Below are positions 28,433 through 36,670 of a DNA stretch of 64,000 nt, in pieces. The number at the start of each line of letters is the position of its first letter. Position 1 is the first letter of the stretch. Made by a program: the position numbers and the translations under genes. Location: assembly GCF_017991995.1 (NCBI RefSeq), contig NZ_JAGOPN010000002.1, positions 310,001-374,000 of the forward strand, given 5' to 3'. The notes below the pieces were generated by a model. It had not been told where the DNA came from, ran no database searches, and saw nothing but the letters and a program-made list of their open reading frames with translations. This DNA is from Pseudacidovorax sp. (lineage in GTDB: Bacteria; Pseudomonadota; Gammaproteobacteria; Burkholderiales; Burkholderiaceae_C).

Positions 28433-29791
28433 TCAGCCGCGTGGCGCGTCCAGGTCCGCGCCAGCGGCCTGAAGGCGCTGCTGCAGCGCCGGCACATCGA
28501 CGTCGGCGAAGCGGCCCGCGCCGAGGTGCGCTGCGGCCGTTCCCGCCGCCTGGCCCATCGCGAAGCAGCCGCCGCTGGCGCGGGCGGCGGACTGGCCCTC
28601 GTGGGTCATGCTGGCGCAGCGGCCGGCCACCAGCAGGTTGTCCACGCCGTGGGGCACCAGCATGCGCCAGGGCAGGTGGTGGTAGGCGTTGTCGGCGTCG
28701 CGGGGAAAGCCCCACTCGATGCGGCCGTCGGCATGCAGCTCCATGGGCCAGGCGCTGAGCCCGATCACGTCGTCGAATCGGGCCGAGCCCAGGATGTCCT
28801 CGCCCGCCAGCGCGTAGAGGCCGCGGATGCGCCGGGTCTCGCGGATGCCCACCTGGGGTGCGATCTCCACGATGGCCGACTGCGCGAAGCCCGGGATCTC
28901 GGCCTTGAGGAAGCGGTGGAACTCGGCAATCTGCCGCCGACCCTCCAGCTCGCCTTCGCTCAGCTGGCGCGCATCCACGCCGTTCATCGCCCGGCCTTCG
29001 GCATTGCGGATCTGCGTGACGTTGACCCGCCATTCGCGTGGGTCGATGTTGGGCCGCAGGATCGCGCCCTCGCGCGCAAAGCGGTACTCGCCCGGCTTGG
29101 CGGCCTTGACGCGCTCGATCCAGTCGTTGATGGCCTTGAACTCGCCGACCGCCTCCAGCGCCGGTCCGGCCTCGACCTGGCCCACGCGGAACATGGTGGT
29201 GGGAAAGAGCCCGCTGCCGTGGCCGTCGCCTACCTCGAAGGGCACGCCGGCAAAGGCTGCCACGTCGGCATCGCCGCTGGCGTCGACGAAGGCCGCGGCG
29301 CGGATCGCCTGCCGGCCCGACTTGGTCTCGACCACCAGGGCGGCGATGCGCGGCCCCTCCATCACCACGGCCGCGGCCCAGGCGTGGAAGAGCAGTTCCA
29401 CGCCCGCATCGGCCAGCAACTGGTCGGCGGCGCACTTGTAGGCCGAGGTGTCGTAGGAGCGCACGCGGATGCGGCCCTGCATGCCGTCCTGCGGCCGGTT
29501 GAGGCCGCCCAGCGCGTCGATGCGTGCCAGCAGCTCGTCGGCCACACCGCGCACCAGCAGTTGCATCTCGCCGCCGCGCCGGCCATAGAGGCCCGCGAAG
29601 TTGGTCACCCCGCCGGCCGTGCCCATGCCGCCGAGGAAGCCGTAGCGCTCCACCAGCAGCGTGCGGGCGCCCTCCCGCGCGGCGCTCACCGCCGCCGCGA
29701 TGCCGGCCGGCCCGCCGCCGACGACCACGACGTCCCATTCGCCGAAGAGGGGGAGGGTGCGGGCGGGTTCTTGGATGGTCTTGGAGCTCAT
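28433..29791 (-). CDS. FAD-dependent oxidoreductase (FAD_oxidored family)
   Basis: 452-residue flavoprotein. The N-terminal dinucleotide-binding motif VVVVGGGPAGIAAAVSAARE starts at about residue 22, followed by LLVERYGFLGGMGTAGGVTNFAG, a stretch typical of the FAD_oxidored (PF12831) group, with FVDASGDADVAAFAGVPFE in the middle and NLLVAGRCASMTHEGQSAARASGGCFAMGQAAGTAA near the C-terminus. Reactions in the family vary (dehydrogenation, xylan-esterase-linked and unknown redox steps). It stands alone between a lipoprotein gene and the nucleotidyltransferase pair. No partner gene suggests a substrate. Confidence 0.85.
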   Translation of the reverse strand: MSSKTIQEPARTLPLFGEWDVVVVGGGPAGIAAAVSAAREGARTLLVERYGFLGGMGTAGGVTNFAGLYGRRGGEMQLLVRGVADELLARIDALGGLNRPQDGMQGRIRVRSYDTSAYKCAADQLLADAGVELLFHAWAAAVVMEGPRIAALVVETKSGRQAIRAAAFVDASGDADVAAFAGVPFEVGDGHGSGLFPTTMFRVGQVEAGPALEAVGEFKAINDWIERVKAAKPGEYRFAREGAILRPNIDPREWRVNVTQIRNAEGRAMNGVDARQLSEGELEGRRQIAEFHRFLKAEIPGFAQSAIVEIAPQVGIRETRRIRGLYALAGEDILGSARFDDVIGLSAWPMELHADGRIEWGFPRDADNAYHHLPWRMLVPHGVDNLLVAGRCASMTHEGQSAARASGGCFAMGQAAGTAAAHLGAGRFADVDVPALQQRLQAAGADLDAPRG

Positions 29792-29900
29792 GTCGATGTT
29801 CGGGGTTTCGGTTCTGCCGCGGTAGAGCGGTCACAGGGATTCACGGAATCGGCCTGGGCTCTGCAGTGCGCCCGCGACGCCGCCGGTCCGTGCAGTTCGC

Positions 29901-30584
29901 TCATGGGGAAAGGCGCCGAAGCCGGTCCAGGACCAGTTCCGCACGCTCCGGCTCGGCGATCAGTCCAGGAAGGACATTGGCGAAGTCCGGGTGTGCCAGC
30001 AGCCTGGCCACTGCGGTGGCGACGGCTGACCGCAGTGCCTCGGGCGCTACTGCCATTTCGGGGATCAGTTCCTCGCGGCCGTCCACGATGTTCATGACAT
30101 CTTCCAGGTCATGGCTCATCAGAAAGTCGCCGCCACCCCGATCGGCGAAGGCTTCGAGCTTGGTGGCGACGAAGGCCACGGCGCTGACCATCCGGATCGT
30201 GAGGCCGGCGCCCAGGTCAATCCGCTCTGCCGATGCCACGGCATAGGGATACCAGCGGTTGGAAAAACCAAGGACATCGGGCTCGACCGGCATCAGATCG
30301 AACAACAGCCCCGACGCCTTGTGTATCCACCGGCAGATCACCTCGCTGCCAGCATCGCGCACGAAGCCGAGCTGCTGCACCTGCGTCTCGACGTGGTGGA
30401 AGCCGATCCAGTCCGCCTGGATCACCGCGTCCACGTCACGGGTGGCGCGCACCGCCTCGGCCAACGGGTCGGTCACCAGCAACCCGGCCACCGCACCGCC
30501 GACGAAGACCACGCGTTCGCGCAGATCGCCCAGTGCTTCGGCGATACGGCGCAGGTGCGGCAGGTTCGGGTCAGTGGCGCGCAT
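29901..30584 (-). CDS. AbiEii-like nucleotidyltransferase (putative toxin)
   Basis: 227 residues. The nucleotidyltransferase core is visible: GGAVAGLLV followed by RATRDVDAVI, the family's GG..(x)n..DxD metal-binding pair (about residues 28-53), a third acidic strand in LLFDLMPVEPDVLG, and FVATKLEAFADRGGGDFLMSHDLEDV (about 136-161), the conserved lysine segment of the AbiEii/AbiGii group. Known AbiEii toxins transfer nucleotides to RNA or protein and arrest growth. Its start (ATG at 30584, or GTG at 30590) lies inside the end of the upstream winged-helix gene, the usual antitoxin-first layout. Whether it is toxic is inference. Confidence 0.72.
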   Translation of the reverse strand: MRATDPNLPHLRRIAEALGDLRERVVFVGGAVAGLLVTDPLAEAVRATRDVDAVIQADWIGFHHVETQVQQLGFVRDAGSEVICRWIHKASGLLFDLMPVEPDVLGFSNRWYPYAVASAERIDLGAGLTIRMVSAVAFVATKLEAFADRGGGDFLMSHDLEDVMNIVDGREELIPEMAVAPEALRSAVATAVARLLAHPDFANVLPGLIAEPERAELVLDRLRRLSP

Positions 30585-31116
30585 CGGCACTCTTTTCTTG
30601 GCCGGTCAATTCACGCGCGATGAACTGGGCGGCAAGCGCACGCTCGCGCGCGCGTCCTGCTCGCAGTGCATCGAGAAGTGCCAGCAGGCGGTGCAAGGCA
30701 GGGTCCGCCAGCGCTGCCTCGGGAGCCGTCCGATACAGGGGCGACAGCGTCGGGCCCTTGCTGCTGCCCGAGGGATGGGCCCAGACCGGCGCCTCGCCTG
30801 CAGCGGCGCTCAACGTGCCGGCCAGTGGCTCGGTCCCGAAGGAAGTCGGCACGCCACGCTTAGCCGGCCCCAGGGCGGCCGGCCAGACATAGCGTGCGCC
30901 ATGCACGACGAACTCCAGCAGGCTCGGCCGGACTGGCGACCATTCGCCTCGTGCGGGCGCCACGGCCAGACCGCTGGCGGTGGCGCGTCGCACACTGGCG
31001 TGGACCTCCGAAGCGCTCATGGCCAGCGCCGCTCCCAGCGCCGCATAGGTCCAGCGTTGGGGGGGGTTGGCCGCCACCTTCAGCAGCACCAGCAGATCCT
31101 GTGGTTTGAGTTCCAT
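30571..31116 (-). CDS. Winged-helix protein, putative AbiEi-type antitoxin/regulator
   Basis: 181-residue cytoplasmic protein. The first 60 residues form a winged helix-turn-helix (LKPQDLLVLLKVAAN, YAALGAALAMSASEVHASVRRATASGLA); the rest is a non-descript domain with VVHGARYVWPAALGPAKRGVPTSFG, the kind of C-terminal extension seen in AbiEi antitoxins, and an Arg/Ala-rich helical tail. It is translationally coupled to the nucleotidyltransferase (14-nt overlap). A strong inverted repeat (31128-31149) lies 12 nt upstream of its ATG, so it probably represses its own operon. ATG at 31116 has AAGGCGAGG just upstream. Confidence 0.7.
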   Translation of the reverse strand: MELKPQDLLVLLKVAANPPQRWTYAALGAALAMSASEVHASVRRATASGLAVAPARGEWSPVRPSLLEFVVHGARYVWPAALGPAKRGVPTSFGTEPLAGTLSAAAGEAPVWAHPSGSSKGPTLSPLYRTAPEAALADPALHRLLALLDALRAGRARERALAAQFIARELTGQEKSADARH

Positions 31117-31127
31117 GCCTCGCCTTG

Positions 31128-31149
31128 TTCGCAATTCGCGAATGACGAA
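31128..31149. promoter_or_regulatory. Inverted-repeat operator upstream of the antitoxin-like gene
   Basis: The sequence reads TTCG-N2-ATTCGCGAAT-N2-CGAA, fully symmetric apart from the two spacers. A further ATTCG half-site follows upstream on the minus strand (about 31146-31152). It lies 12 nt from the start codon, overlapping the ribosome-binding region. The position fits autoregulation by the winged-helix protein. Confidence 0.6.
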
Positions 31150-31252
31150 TATCGACGAAGGCTCGGGCCTTTGCAACCCCTTGGATCGGGCCGCGCGACG
31201 TTCGGTCAGTGCCCCGCGCGACGTGTCGGCATCCAGCGCGGCCGTCAGCCTC

Positions 31253-32227
31253 TCACTGCAGCTTGATCCCGCGCGCCTGGATGATCTTGCTCATGATCGC
31301 CGCCTCGTCCTGCACGCGCAGGCGCATGCCCTCGGGCGAGGTGCCGACCGGCTGCCAGCCCTTGTCGAAGAGCTGCTGGCGCACCTCGGGGTTCTTCATG
31401 ATGACCGCGATCTCCTTGGTGATGCGGGCCTTGGCCTGGGGCGACAGGCTGGCGGGGCCGAGCAGGGCGGTCCATACCTCCAGGTTGAAGTCGCGCACGC
31501 CGATGTCGGCCAGGGGGGCGTACTCCGGCGCCAGGGTGCTGCGGCCGCTGGTCAGGCCGATGGCCTTGAGCTTGCCGGCCTTGACCTGCGGAATCGCGAT
31601 GGCGGGTGGCACCAGAGCCAGTTGCAGCTGGCCACCGATCATGGCGGTCACCACCTGCGGGTTGCCGGCGTAGGGCACGTGCGTGGCGTCCATGCCGGGG
31701 ATGCGGTTCTTGAGCAGCTCCATGCCCAGGTGGCCCACCGAGCCCACGCCCACCGAGCCGTAGTTCCACTTCGTGCCCGAGGCGCGCGCCGCGGCCAGGA
31801 AGTCCTTGCCCGTGGGAATGTCGTTGCTGGCCACCAGCACCAGCGGCGCGGTGGCGATCAGCGAGAGGTAGCTGAAGTCCTTGGCCGGGTCATAAGGCAG
31901 CTTGGAGTACAGCATCTTCGACGACGTGAGGTTGCCGTTGATGACGATGCCCAGCGTGTGGTCGTCCGTGGCCTTGGCCACGGTGTCGGCCGCGATGTTG
32001 CCGGAGGCACCCGGCTTGTTGTCCACCACCACCGGCTGGCCCAGGGCCTTGGCCAGCGGCTCGGCCAGCACGCGCGCCGCGATGTCGGGCGTGGAGCCGC
32101 CCGGAAAACCCACCACCAGGCGGATCGGCTTGGTGGGCCAGGGCTCGGCAGCGGTCTGGGCCTGCGCACCGCCGGCGGCCAGCAGGGCACAGGCGGTGGC
32201 GAGAAGGGTTCTGCGTGCAATCGACAT
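31253..32227 (-). CDS. Bug-family (TctC) tripartite tricarboxylate transporter-type binding protein
   Basis: 324-residue periplasmic protein. The signal peptide SIARRTLLATACALLAAGGA is cleaved after AQA, then PTKPIRLVVGFPGGSTPDIAARVLAEPLAKALGQPVVVDNKPGASGNIA is the conserved Bug opening with the beta1-beta2 loops that grip a carboxylate through water. Bug proteins bind organic acids, nicotinate, aspartate and many others. No TctA/TctB membrane genes accompany it, as for most of the large Bug families in Burkholderiales. It is co-directional with the LysR gene 83 nt upstream and may be in its transcript. Confidence 0.92.
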   Translation of the reverse strand: MSIARRTLLATACALLAAGGAQAQTAAEPWPTKPIRLVVGFPGGSTPDIAARVLAEPLAKALGQPVVVDNKPGASGNIAADTVAKATDDHTLGIVINGNLTSSKMLYSKLPYDPAKDFSYLSLIATAPLVLVASNDIPTGKDFLAAARASGTKWNYGSVGVGSVGHLGMELLKNRIPGMDATHVPYAGNPQVVTAMIGGQLQLALVPPAIAIPQVKAGKLKAIGLTSGRSTLAPEYAPLADIGVRDFNLEVWTALLGPASLSPQAKARITKEIAVIMKNPEVRQQLFDKGWQPVGTSPEGMRLRVQDEAAIMSKIIQARGIKLQ

Positions 32228-32310
32228 GGGGATCGGTCAGGTGCCGGAAAGGAAGAAGGCGCCGAGTCTAGGGGGCTTGGCCGGCATTGGCATGTCGCCC
32301 GCGTCATGGT

Positions 32311-33219
32311 CTACCGGGGCGCCGGGGCAGCCGCGGGGCCATCGTGCAGAGCCTCTCGCATCAGGCCGCGGATGACCGGCAGGAAGGGCGGCTCGGACTT
32401 GCTGGCGATGGTGACCAGGCCGAAGCGCGCCTGCGTCTTCAAGGGCGGCGACAGGGGCAGCTCCACCAGGTGCGGCGCACTGGCGCGGATGGCCAGCAGC
32501 ACGGCGTCCGTGTCCTGCGTGACCTGCACGAGGTGCGAGATCTCGTCGCTGGCGAGCTTGACCAGCACCGCCGGATGCGCCTGCTCGCCGTAGCGCTCGA
32601 CGAGGATGCGGGCCGTCTCCTCGCTCAGCGGCGTGGAGCACACGGGGTAGGCGTTCAGTTGCGCGAAGCTCACGCGCGCCAGGCGGGCCAGCGGATGCCC
32701 GGGCCGGCACATGAACACGCCGTCCAGCTCGGCGATGTCCGTCACTCGCAGGTCGGGCGCGGGCCGCAGCGAGCGGATGTCGACCACCAGCGCGTCCAGC
32801 AGCCGGTCGCGCAGCATCTGCGCCAGGCTGGCGGTGTTGCTGCGGACGATGTCGACATGGAACTTGGGATAGTGCTGCGTGAAGTGCGACAGGATCACCG
32901 CACTCAGCAGCGCGCCGGGGCCCGAGCTCAGCCCCACGCGGATGCGCCCGCTGTCTTCCGGGCTCAGGGCGCGGCCGCAGTGGCGCAGCTGTTCGGCCTC
33001 TTCGACCAGCGCCTGGCTGCGCGCCAGCACCTCCTGGCCGAAGGCGGTCAGCTCGATGCGCTTGCCGATGCGGTCGAACAGCAGGCGGCCCAGCTCTTCC
33101 TCCAGGGCCTTGATGCTGCGGCTGAGGGCCGGCTGCGTCATGCACAGCACGTCCGACGCCCGCACGAAGGAGCCGGCGCGGGCCAGTTCGATGAAGTGCC
33201 GCAGTTGAACCAGGGTCAT
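32311..33219 (-). CDS. LysR-family transcriptional regulator
   Basis: 302 residues: winged helix-turn-helix (residues 1-60, LVQLRHFIELARAGSFVRASDVLCMTQPALSRSIKALEEELGRLLFDR) and a C-terminal periplasmic-type effector domain (about 90-295). It is divergent from a Bug/M20-amidohydrolase operon; a cluster of TTGGAT/ATCCAA half-sites (33236-33270) lies between them, so this operon is its likely target. The gene is also followed by another Bug gene in the same direction. Effector unknown. Confidence 0.93.
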   Translation of the reverse strand: MTLVQLRHFIELARAGSFVRASDVLCMTQPALSRSIKALEEELGRLLFDRIGKRIELTAFGQEVLARSQALVEEAEQLRHCGRALSPEDSGRIRVGLSSGPGALLSAVILSHFTQHYPKFHVDIVRSNTASLAQMLRDRLLDALVVDIRSLRPAPDLRVTDIAELDGVFMCRPGHPLARLARVSFAQLNAYPVCSTPLSEETARILVERYGEQAHPAVLVKLASDEISHLVQVTQDTDAVLLAIRASAPHLVELPLSPPLKTQARFGLVTIASKSEPPFLPVIRGLMREALHDGPAAAPAPR

Positions 33220-33235
33220 GTTCCATCCATGCGTT

Positions 33236-33270
33236 TTGGATCATTTATATCCAATCAGCAATGCATTGGA
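33236..33270. promoter_or_regulatory. Candidate LysR binding region
   Basis: TTGGAT-N7-ATCCAA (33236-33254) is immediately followed by CCAAT-N9-ATTGG (33251-33269), so three alternating half-sites lie in 35 bp between the LysR gene and the Bug gene. The interval also holds the AT-rich ATTTATAT stretch. The arrangement fits the T-N11-A type of recognition and activation sites of LysR proteins. Confidence 0.5.
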
Positions 33271-33334
33271 CGACATGAATGGCCACTCCTACGATCCCGC
33301 TCCGTCCTTCACCCCACGGCCAGGAGCCACTCGC

Positions 33335-34321
33335 ATGAAGCCCTCGTTCAAAGCGCTGACCGGCGCATTCCTCAGCCTGCTGCTCGGCGCGAGCGCCTGG
33401 GCCCAGAGCTTTCCGACCCGGCCCGTGACGCTCATGGTGCCCTACCCGGCGGGCGGGGTGTCCGACGTCATCGCGCGCAGCCTCAACAACGTGCTGGCGC
33501 GCCAGCTGGGTCAGCCGGTGATCGTCGAGAACCTGGGCGGTGCCAGCGGCGGCATCGCGGCGCAGAAGGTGCTCAACAGCCCGGCGGACGGCCACATGAT
33601 CTTCCAGGGCTCGCCTAACGAGCTCGTCCTCGCGCCGCTGTCGAATGCGGCCATCAAGTACAAGCCGGAGGACTTCCGGCTGGTGCAGATGATCACCATC
33701 AACCCGCTGGTGATGCTGGCCCGCAAGGACCTGCCCGCCGCCAACGGCGACGAACTGGTCGCCTACGCGCGCAAGTCGGCCGCCGAGGGCAAGCCGCTCA
33801 CCTTCGCCAGCGTGGGTCCCGGCTCGCTGTACCACCTGCTGGGCGAGCACCTGTCCAAGGTCACCGGCATCCCCATGACGCACGTGCCCTACAAGGGCGG
33901 CGCGCCCGCGCTGCAGGACGTGATGGCCGGGCAGGTCGACATCTTCATGACGCCCTACGGCCGAGGCCAGGTGGACATGGTGGAGCAGGGCAAGCTCAAG
34001 GCCACGGCGGTGCTCTCCGCCGACCGTCAGGCGCTGTTTCCCAAGGTGCCGACGCTCGACGAGAGCAAGGCCCTCAAGGGCTTCGTGTTCGAGACCTGGG
34101 CCGGCTTCTTCGTGCGCAAAGACACGCCCGAGCCGATCGTGCAGGCCCTGCACAAGGCCCTGAGCGAGGTGGCCGCCGACCCGACGGTGCGCGCGGCGCT
34201 GGAGGCCCAGGCCATGGTCGTGCCGGCGCCGCAGCCGCTGCCTGCACTGGGCAAGCTGTATGCGGACAACACCGCCCGCTACCAGGCCATCGCCCGCTCC
34301 ATGCACCTGCAGCCGCAATGA
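33335..34321 (+). CDS. Bug-family tripartite tricarboxylate transporter-type binding protein
   Basis: 328-residue periplasmic protein. The signal peptide FKALTGAFLSLLLGASAWAQ is followed by SFPTRPVTLMVPYPAGGVSDVIARSLNNVLARQLGQPVIVENLGGASGGIA, the conserved Bug N-terminus. ATG at 33335 has AGGAG 9 nt upstream. Its stop overlaps the start of the M20 hydrolase gene (ATGA), so the binding protein probably delivers that enzyme's substrate, an acylated amino acid or related carboxylate (inference). It is probably under the control of the divergent LysR regulator. Confidence 0.92.
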   Translation: MKPSFKALTGAFLSLLLGASAWAQSFPTRPVTLMVPYPAGGVSDVIARSLNNVLARQLGQPVIVENLGGASGGIAAQKVLNSPADGHMIFQGSPNELVLAPLSNAAIKYKPEDFRLVQMITINPLVMLARKDLPAANGDELVAYARKSAAEGKPLTFASVGPGSLYHLLGEHLSKVTGIPMTHVPYKGGAPALQDVMAGQVDIFMTPYGRGQVDMVEQGKLKATAVLSADRQALFPKVPTLDESKALKGFVFETWAGFFVRKDTPEPIVQALHKALSEVAADPTVRAALEAQAMVVPAPQPLPALGKLYADNTARYQAIARSMHLQPQ

Positions 34322-35526
34322 CGCAGGCCGCGACGACGATGCAGGACGCGCCGTACCTGGGCCAGGCCCTGGCGCAGCGCGTGGGCGAGTTCATCCAGAT
34401 CCGCCGCGCCATCCATGCCCGGCCCGAACTCGCCTTCGAGGAACACGAGACGGCGGCGCTGGTCGCGCACAAGCTGCGCGGCTGGGGCTACGCGGTGACC
34501 ACGGGCGTGGGCCGCACGGGTGTGGTGGGCACGCTGCGGCGCGGCAACGGGCGCCGCGCCCTGGGCATCCGCGCCGACATGGACGCCCTGCCGATGGCCG
34601 AGCCCACCGGCCGCGCCTGGGCCAGCCAGCGGCCCGGCCTGATGCATGCCTGCGGGCACGACGGCCACACCGCCACGCTGCTGGCCGCCGCCCGGCTGAT
34701 CGCGGAAGACGTGGACTTCAGCGGCGTGCTGCACCTGATCTTCCAGCCCGCCGAGGAAGGCGCGGGCGGCGCGCTGGCGATGATGGCCGACGGCCTGTTC
34801 GAGCGCTTTCCCTGCGATGCGGTCTATGCGCTGCACAACATGCCGGGCATCGAGGCCGGCCGCTTCTGCTTCCGCACCGGGCCGGCCATGGCCTCCAGCG
34901 ACAACGTCACGATCATGCTGAAGGGCCGCGGCGGCCACGGCGCCTTTCCGCACCAGGCCTGCGACACCGTGGTGGCGGCTGCGTCCATCGTCATGGCGCT
35001 GCAGACCGTGGTGGCGCGCAATGTCGATCCGCTCAAGACCGCCGTGGTGACGGTGGGCGCGCTGCACGCGGGCCAGGCCAACAACGTCATTCCCGAGGAG
35101 GCCCGGCTGGAATTGAGCATCCGGGCGCTGGACGAGGACGTCCGCCAGCTGGTCAAGGCCCGCATCCTCGCGCTGGTGGACCTGCAGGCGCGCAGCTACG
35201 GCGTGGAAGCCGCTGTGGACTGGCGCGACGGCTATGCGGTGCTGGTCAACACCCCGCAGGAGACCGCGCTGGCGGTGGACGTGGCGACCGGGCTCTTCGG
35301 CCCGGCGCGCGTGGATGCCCAGGGGCCGATGTTCACCGCCAGCGAAGACTTCGCCTTCATGCTGCAGAAGGTGCCGGGCTGCTACCTCTTCGTGGGCAAC
35401 GGCGCGCCCGGTACCCCGGGCGGCTGCCATGTGCACAACCCGGGCTACGACTTCAACGACGACATCATTGCGCCCGCCGCCGCCTTCTGGAGCCGCCTCA
35501 CGGCGGCCTACCTGCAGGACGCGTGA
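34318..35526 (+). CDS. M20-family amidohydrolase (hippurate hydrolase/N-acyl amino acid amidohydrolase type)
   Basis: 402-residue metal-dependent amidohydrolase. Catalytic-domain motifs are GIRADMDALPMAEPTGRAW, GLMHACGHDGHTATLLAAARL (two metal histidines, about residues 102-120), LIFQPAEEGAGGA with the catalytic Glu pair, and ALHNMPGIEAGRF. A dimerisation insert follows (GRGGHGAFPHQACDTVVAA), and ASEDFAFMLQKVPGCYLFVGNG closes it. Enzymes of this group hydrolyse hippurate, N-acetyl amino acids or indole-acyl conjugates. It is coupled to a Bug binding protein and convergent with the gentisate operon. Confidence 0.92.
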   Translation: MTQAATTMQDAPYLGQALAQRVGEFIQIRRAIHARPELAFEEHETAALVAHKLRGWGYAVTTGVGRTGVVGTLRRGNGRRALGIRADMDALPMAEPTGRAWASQRPGLMHACGHDGHTATLLAAARLIAEDVDFSGVLHLIFQPAEEGAGGALAMMADGLFERFPCDAVYALHNMPGIEAGRFCFRTGPAMASSDNVTIMLKGRGGHGAFPHQACDTVVAAASIVMALQTVVARNVDPLKTAVVTVGALHAGQANNVIPEEARLELSIRALDEDVRQLVKARILALVDLQARSYGVEAAVDWRDGYAVLVNTPQETALAVDVATGLFGPARVDAQGPMFTASEDFAFMLQKVPGCYLFVGNGAPGTPGGCHVHNPGYDFNDDIIAPAAAFWSRLTAAYLQDA

Positions 35527-35541
35527 GCGCCTTCTGGCCGA

Positions 35542-36522
35542 TCAATCCAGGCTGATGTTCCCGCGCCGCACCAGCTCGCCGTAGACCTTGGACTTGATCT
35601 CGGCCTGGCGCGCGATCTCTTCCGGCGACCAGTCCAGCGGCTCGAAGGCGAAGGTGTCAAAGCGGGCGCGGATCTCGGGGTCGGCGATCACCTTGGCCAC
35701 GTCGGCATTGATCTTCTTCTTGACCGCGTCCGGCACGCCCTTGGGCGCCAGCAGTGACACGAAGGAGTTGACCTCCAGCTCGGCCGGCCCGCCCGACTCG
35801 GCCATGGTCGGCACGTCGGGCATCTGCGGCACGCGCTTCTTGGCCGCCACGGCCAGGTACTTGAGCTTGCCGGCCTTGTAGATGCCCTGGCTGGACGGGA
35901 TGCTCGCGAAGGCCCAGGGCACCTCGCCCGTGCCCACGTTGGCGTAGAGCTGCGACACCTCGCGATAGGGCGCATGGTTCATCTGCGTGCCGGTGAGCGC
36001 GTCCAGCTGCTGGCCGCCCAGGTGGCCCGGGCTGCCCACGCCCCAGGAGCCGTAGGTGATCTGGCCTGGCCTGGCCTTGGCCTCGGCGATCAGGTCGCGC
36101 ATCGACTTCCACTTCGACTCGCTGCTCACCGCCACGAAGAAGGGCGTGCGAAAGAGCGCGGCCACGGGGTCGAAGTGCTGCAGGGTCACGAAGTTGCGCG
36201 ACTTGTACAGGTGCGGCAGCGCGGCCAGGTGCTCGCTGTCGAACTGGATCAGCGTGTAGCCGTCGGGCGCCGCGCGCCGGGCCGCGTCGATGGCGATGAA
36301 ACCACCGCCGCCGGGCTTGTTGTCGATGGTCACGCGCTGGTTCCAGAGCTTGCCCAGCTTGTCGCTGACCAGGCGCAGCACCGCGTCGGGGCCGCTGCCG
36401 GCCGCGAAGGGCGTGACGATGGTCACGGGCTTGGTGGGGTAGTCGGTGGTCTGGGCGAAGGCGGCCGAGGCCGCGAAGGTGGCGGCCATGCTGGCGGCCA
36501 GGGCGGGAAGCAGGAATTTCAA
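35542..36522 (-). CDS. Bug-family tripartite tricarboxylate transporter-type binding protein
   Basis: 326-residue periplasmic protein with a signal peptide (LLPALAASMAATFAASAAFAQ) and the Bug opening YPTKPVTIVTPFAAGSGPDAVLRLVSDKLGKLWNQRVTIDNKPGGGGFIAIDAA. The start is TTG at 36522-36520, five bases after GGAGAC; no ATG fits the signal peptide. It is the last gene of the 3-hydroxybenzoate/gentisate operon on this strand, so the ligand is probably 3-hydroxybenzoate or gentisate (inference). The gap to the dioxygenase gene carries a dispersed TTCGACAGGCTCAG-type repeat. Confidence 0.9.
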   Translation of the reverse strand: MKFLLPALAASMAATFAASAAFAQTTDYPTKPVTIVTPFAAGSGPDAVLRLVSDKLGKLWNQRVTIDNKPGGGGFIAIDAARRAAPDGYTLIQFDSEHLAALPHLYKSRNFVTLQHFDPVAALFRTPFFVAVSSESKWKSMRDLIAEAKARPGQITYGSWGVGSPGHLGGQQLDALTGTQMNHAPYREVSQLYANVGTGEVPWAFASIPSSQGIYKAGKLKYLAVAAKKRVPQMPDVPTMAESGGPAELEVNSFVSLLAPKGVPDAVKKKINADVAKVIADPEIRARFDTFAFEPLDWSPEEIARQAEIKSKVYGELVRRGNISLD

Positions 36523-36602
36523 GGATGTCTCCGGTGTTGTTGGCGGGAATGGGAAAGCGGTTTCGGGCAGGCGCGGGCGCCATGCGGTCAGTGGACCCGC
36601 GA

Positions 36603-36628
36603 CCGTTCGGGCTGAGCCTGTCGAAGCC
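36603..36628. repeat. Dispersed repeat, CCGTTCGGGCTGAGCC type
   Basis: CCGTTCGGGCTGAGCCTGTC followed by GAAGCC. Its reverse complement recurs with one mismatch at 38723-38748 and more loosely at 41622-41647. Copies with this core are common between genes in many proteobacteria. It lies in the 148-nt gap between the Bug and gentisate dioxygenase genes, which otherwise holds nothing recognisable. Confidence 0.75.
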
Positions 36629-36670
36629 AGGGCCAGCGCGGGCCGACGTCCTGCCTGATGGGCATGGCGC

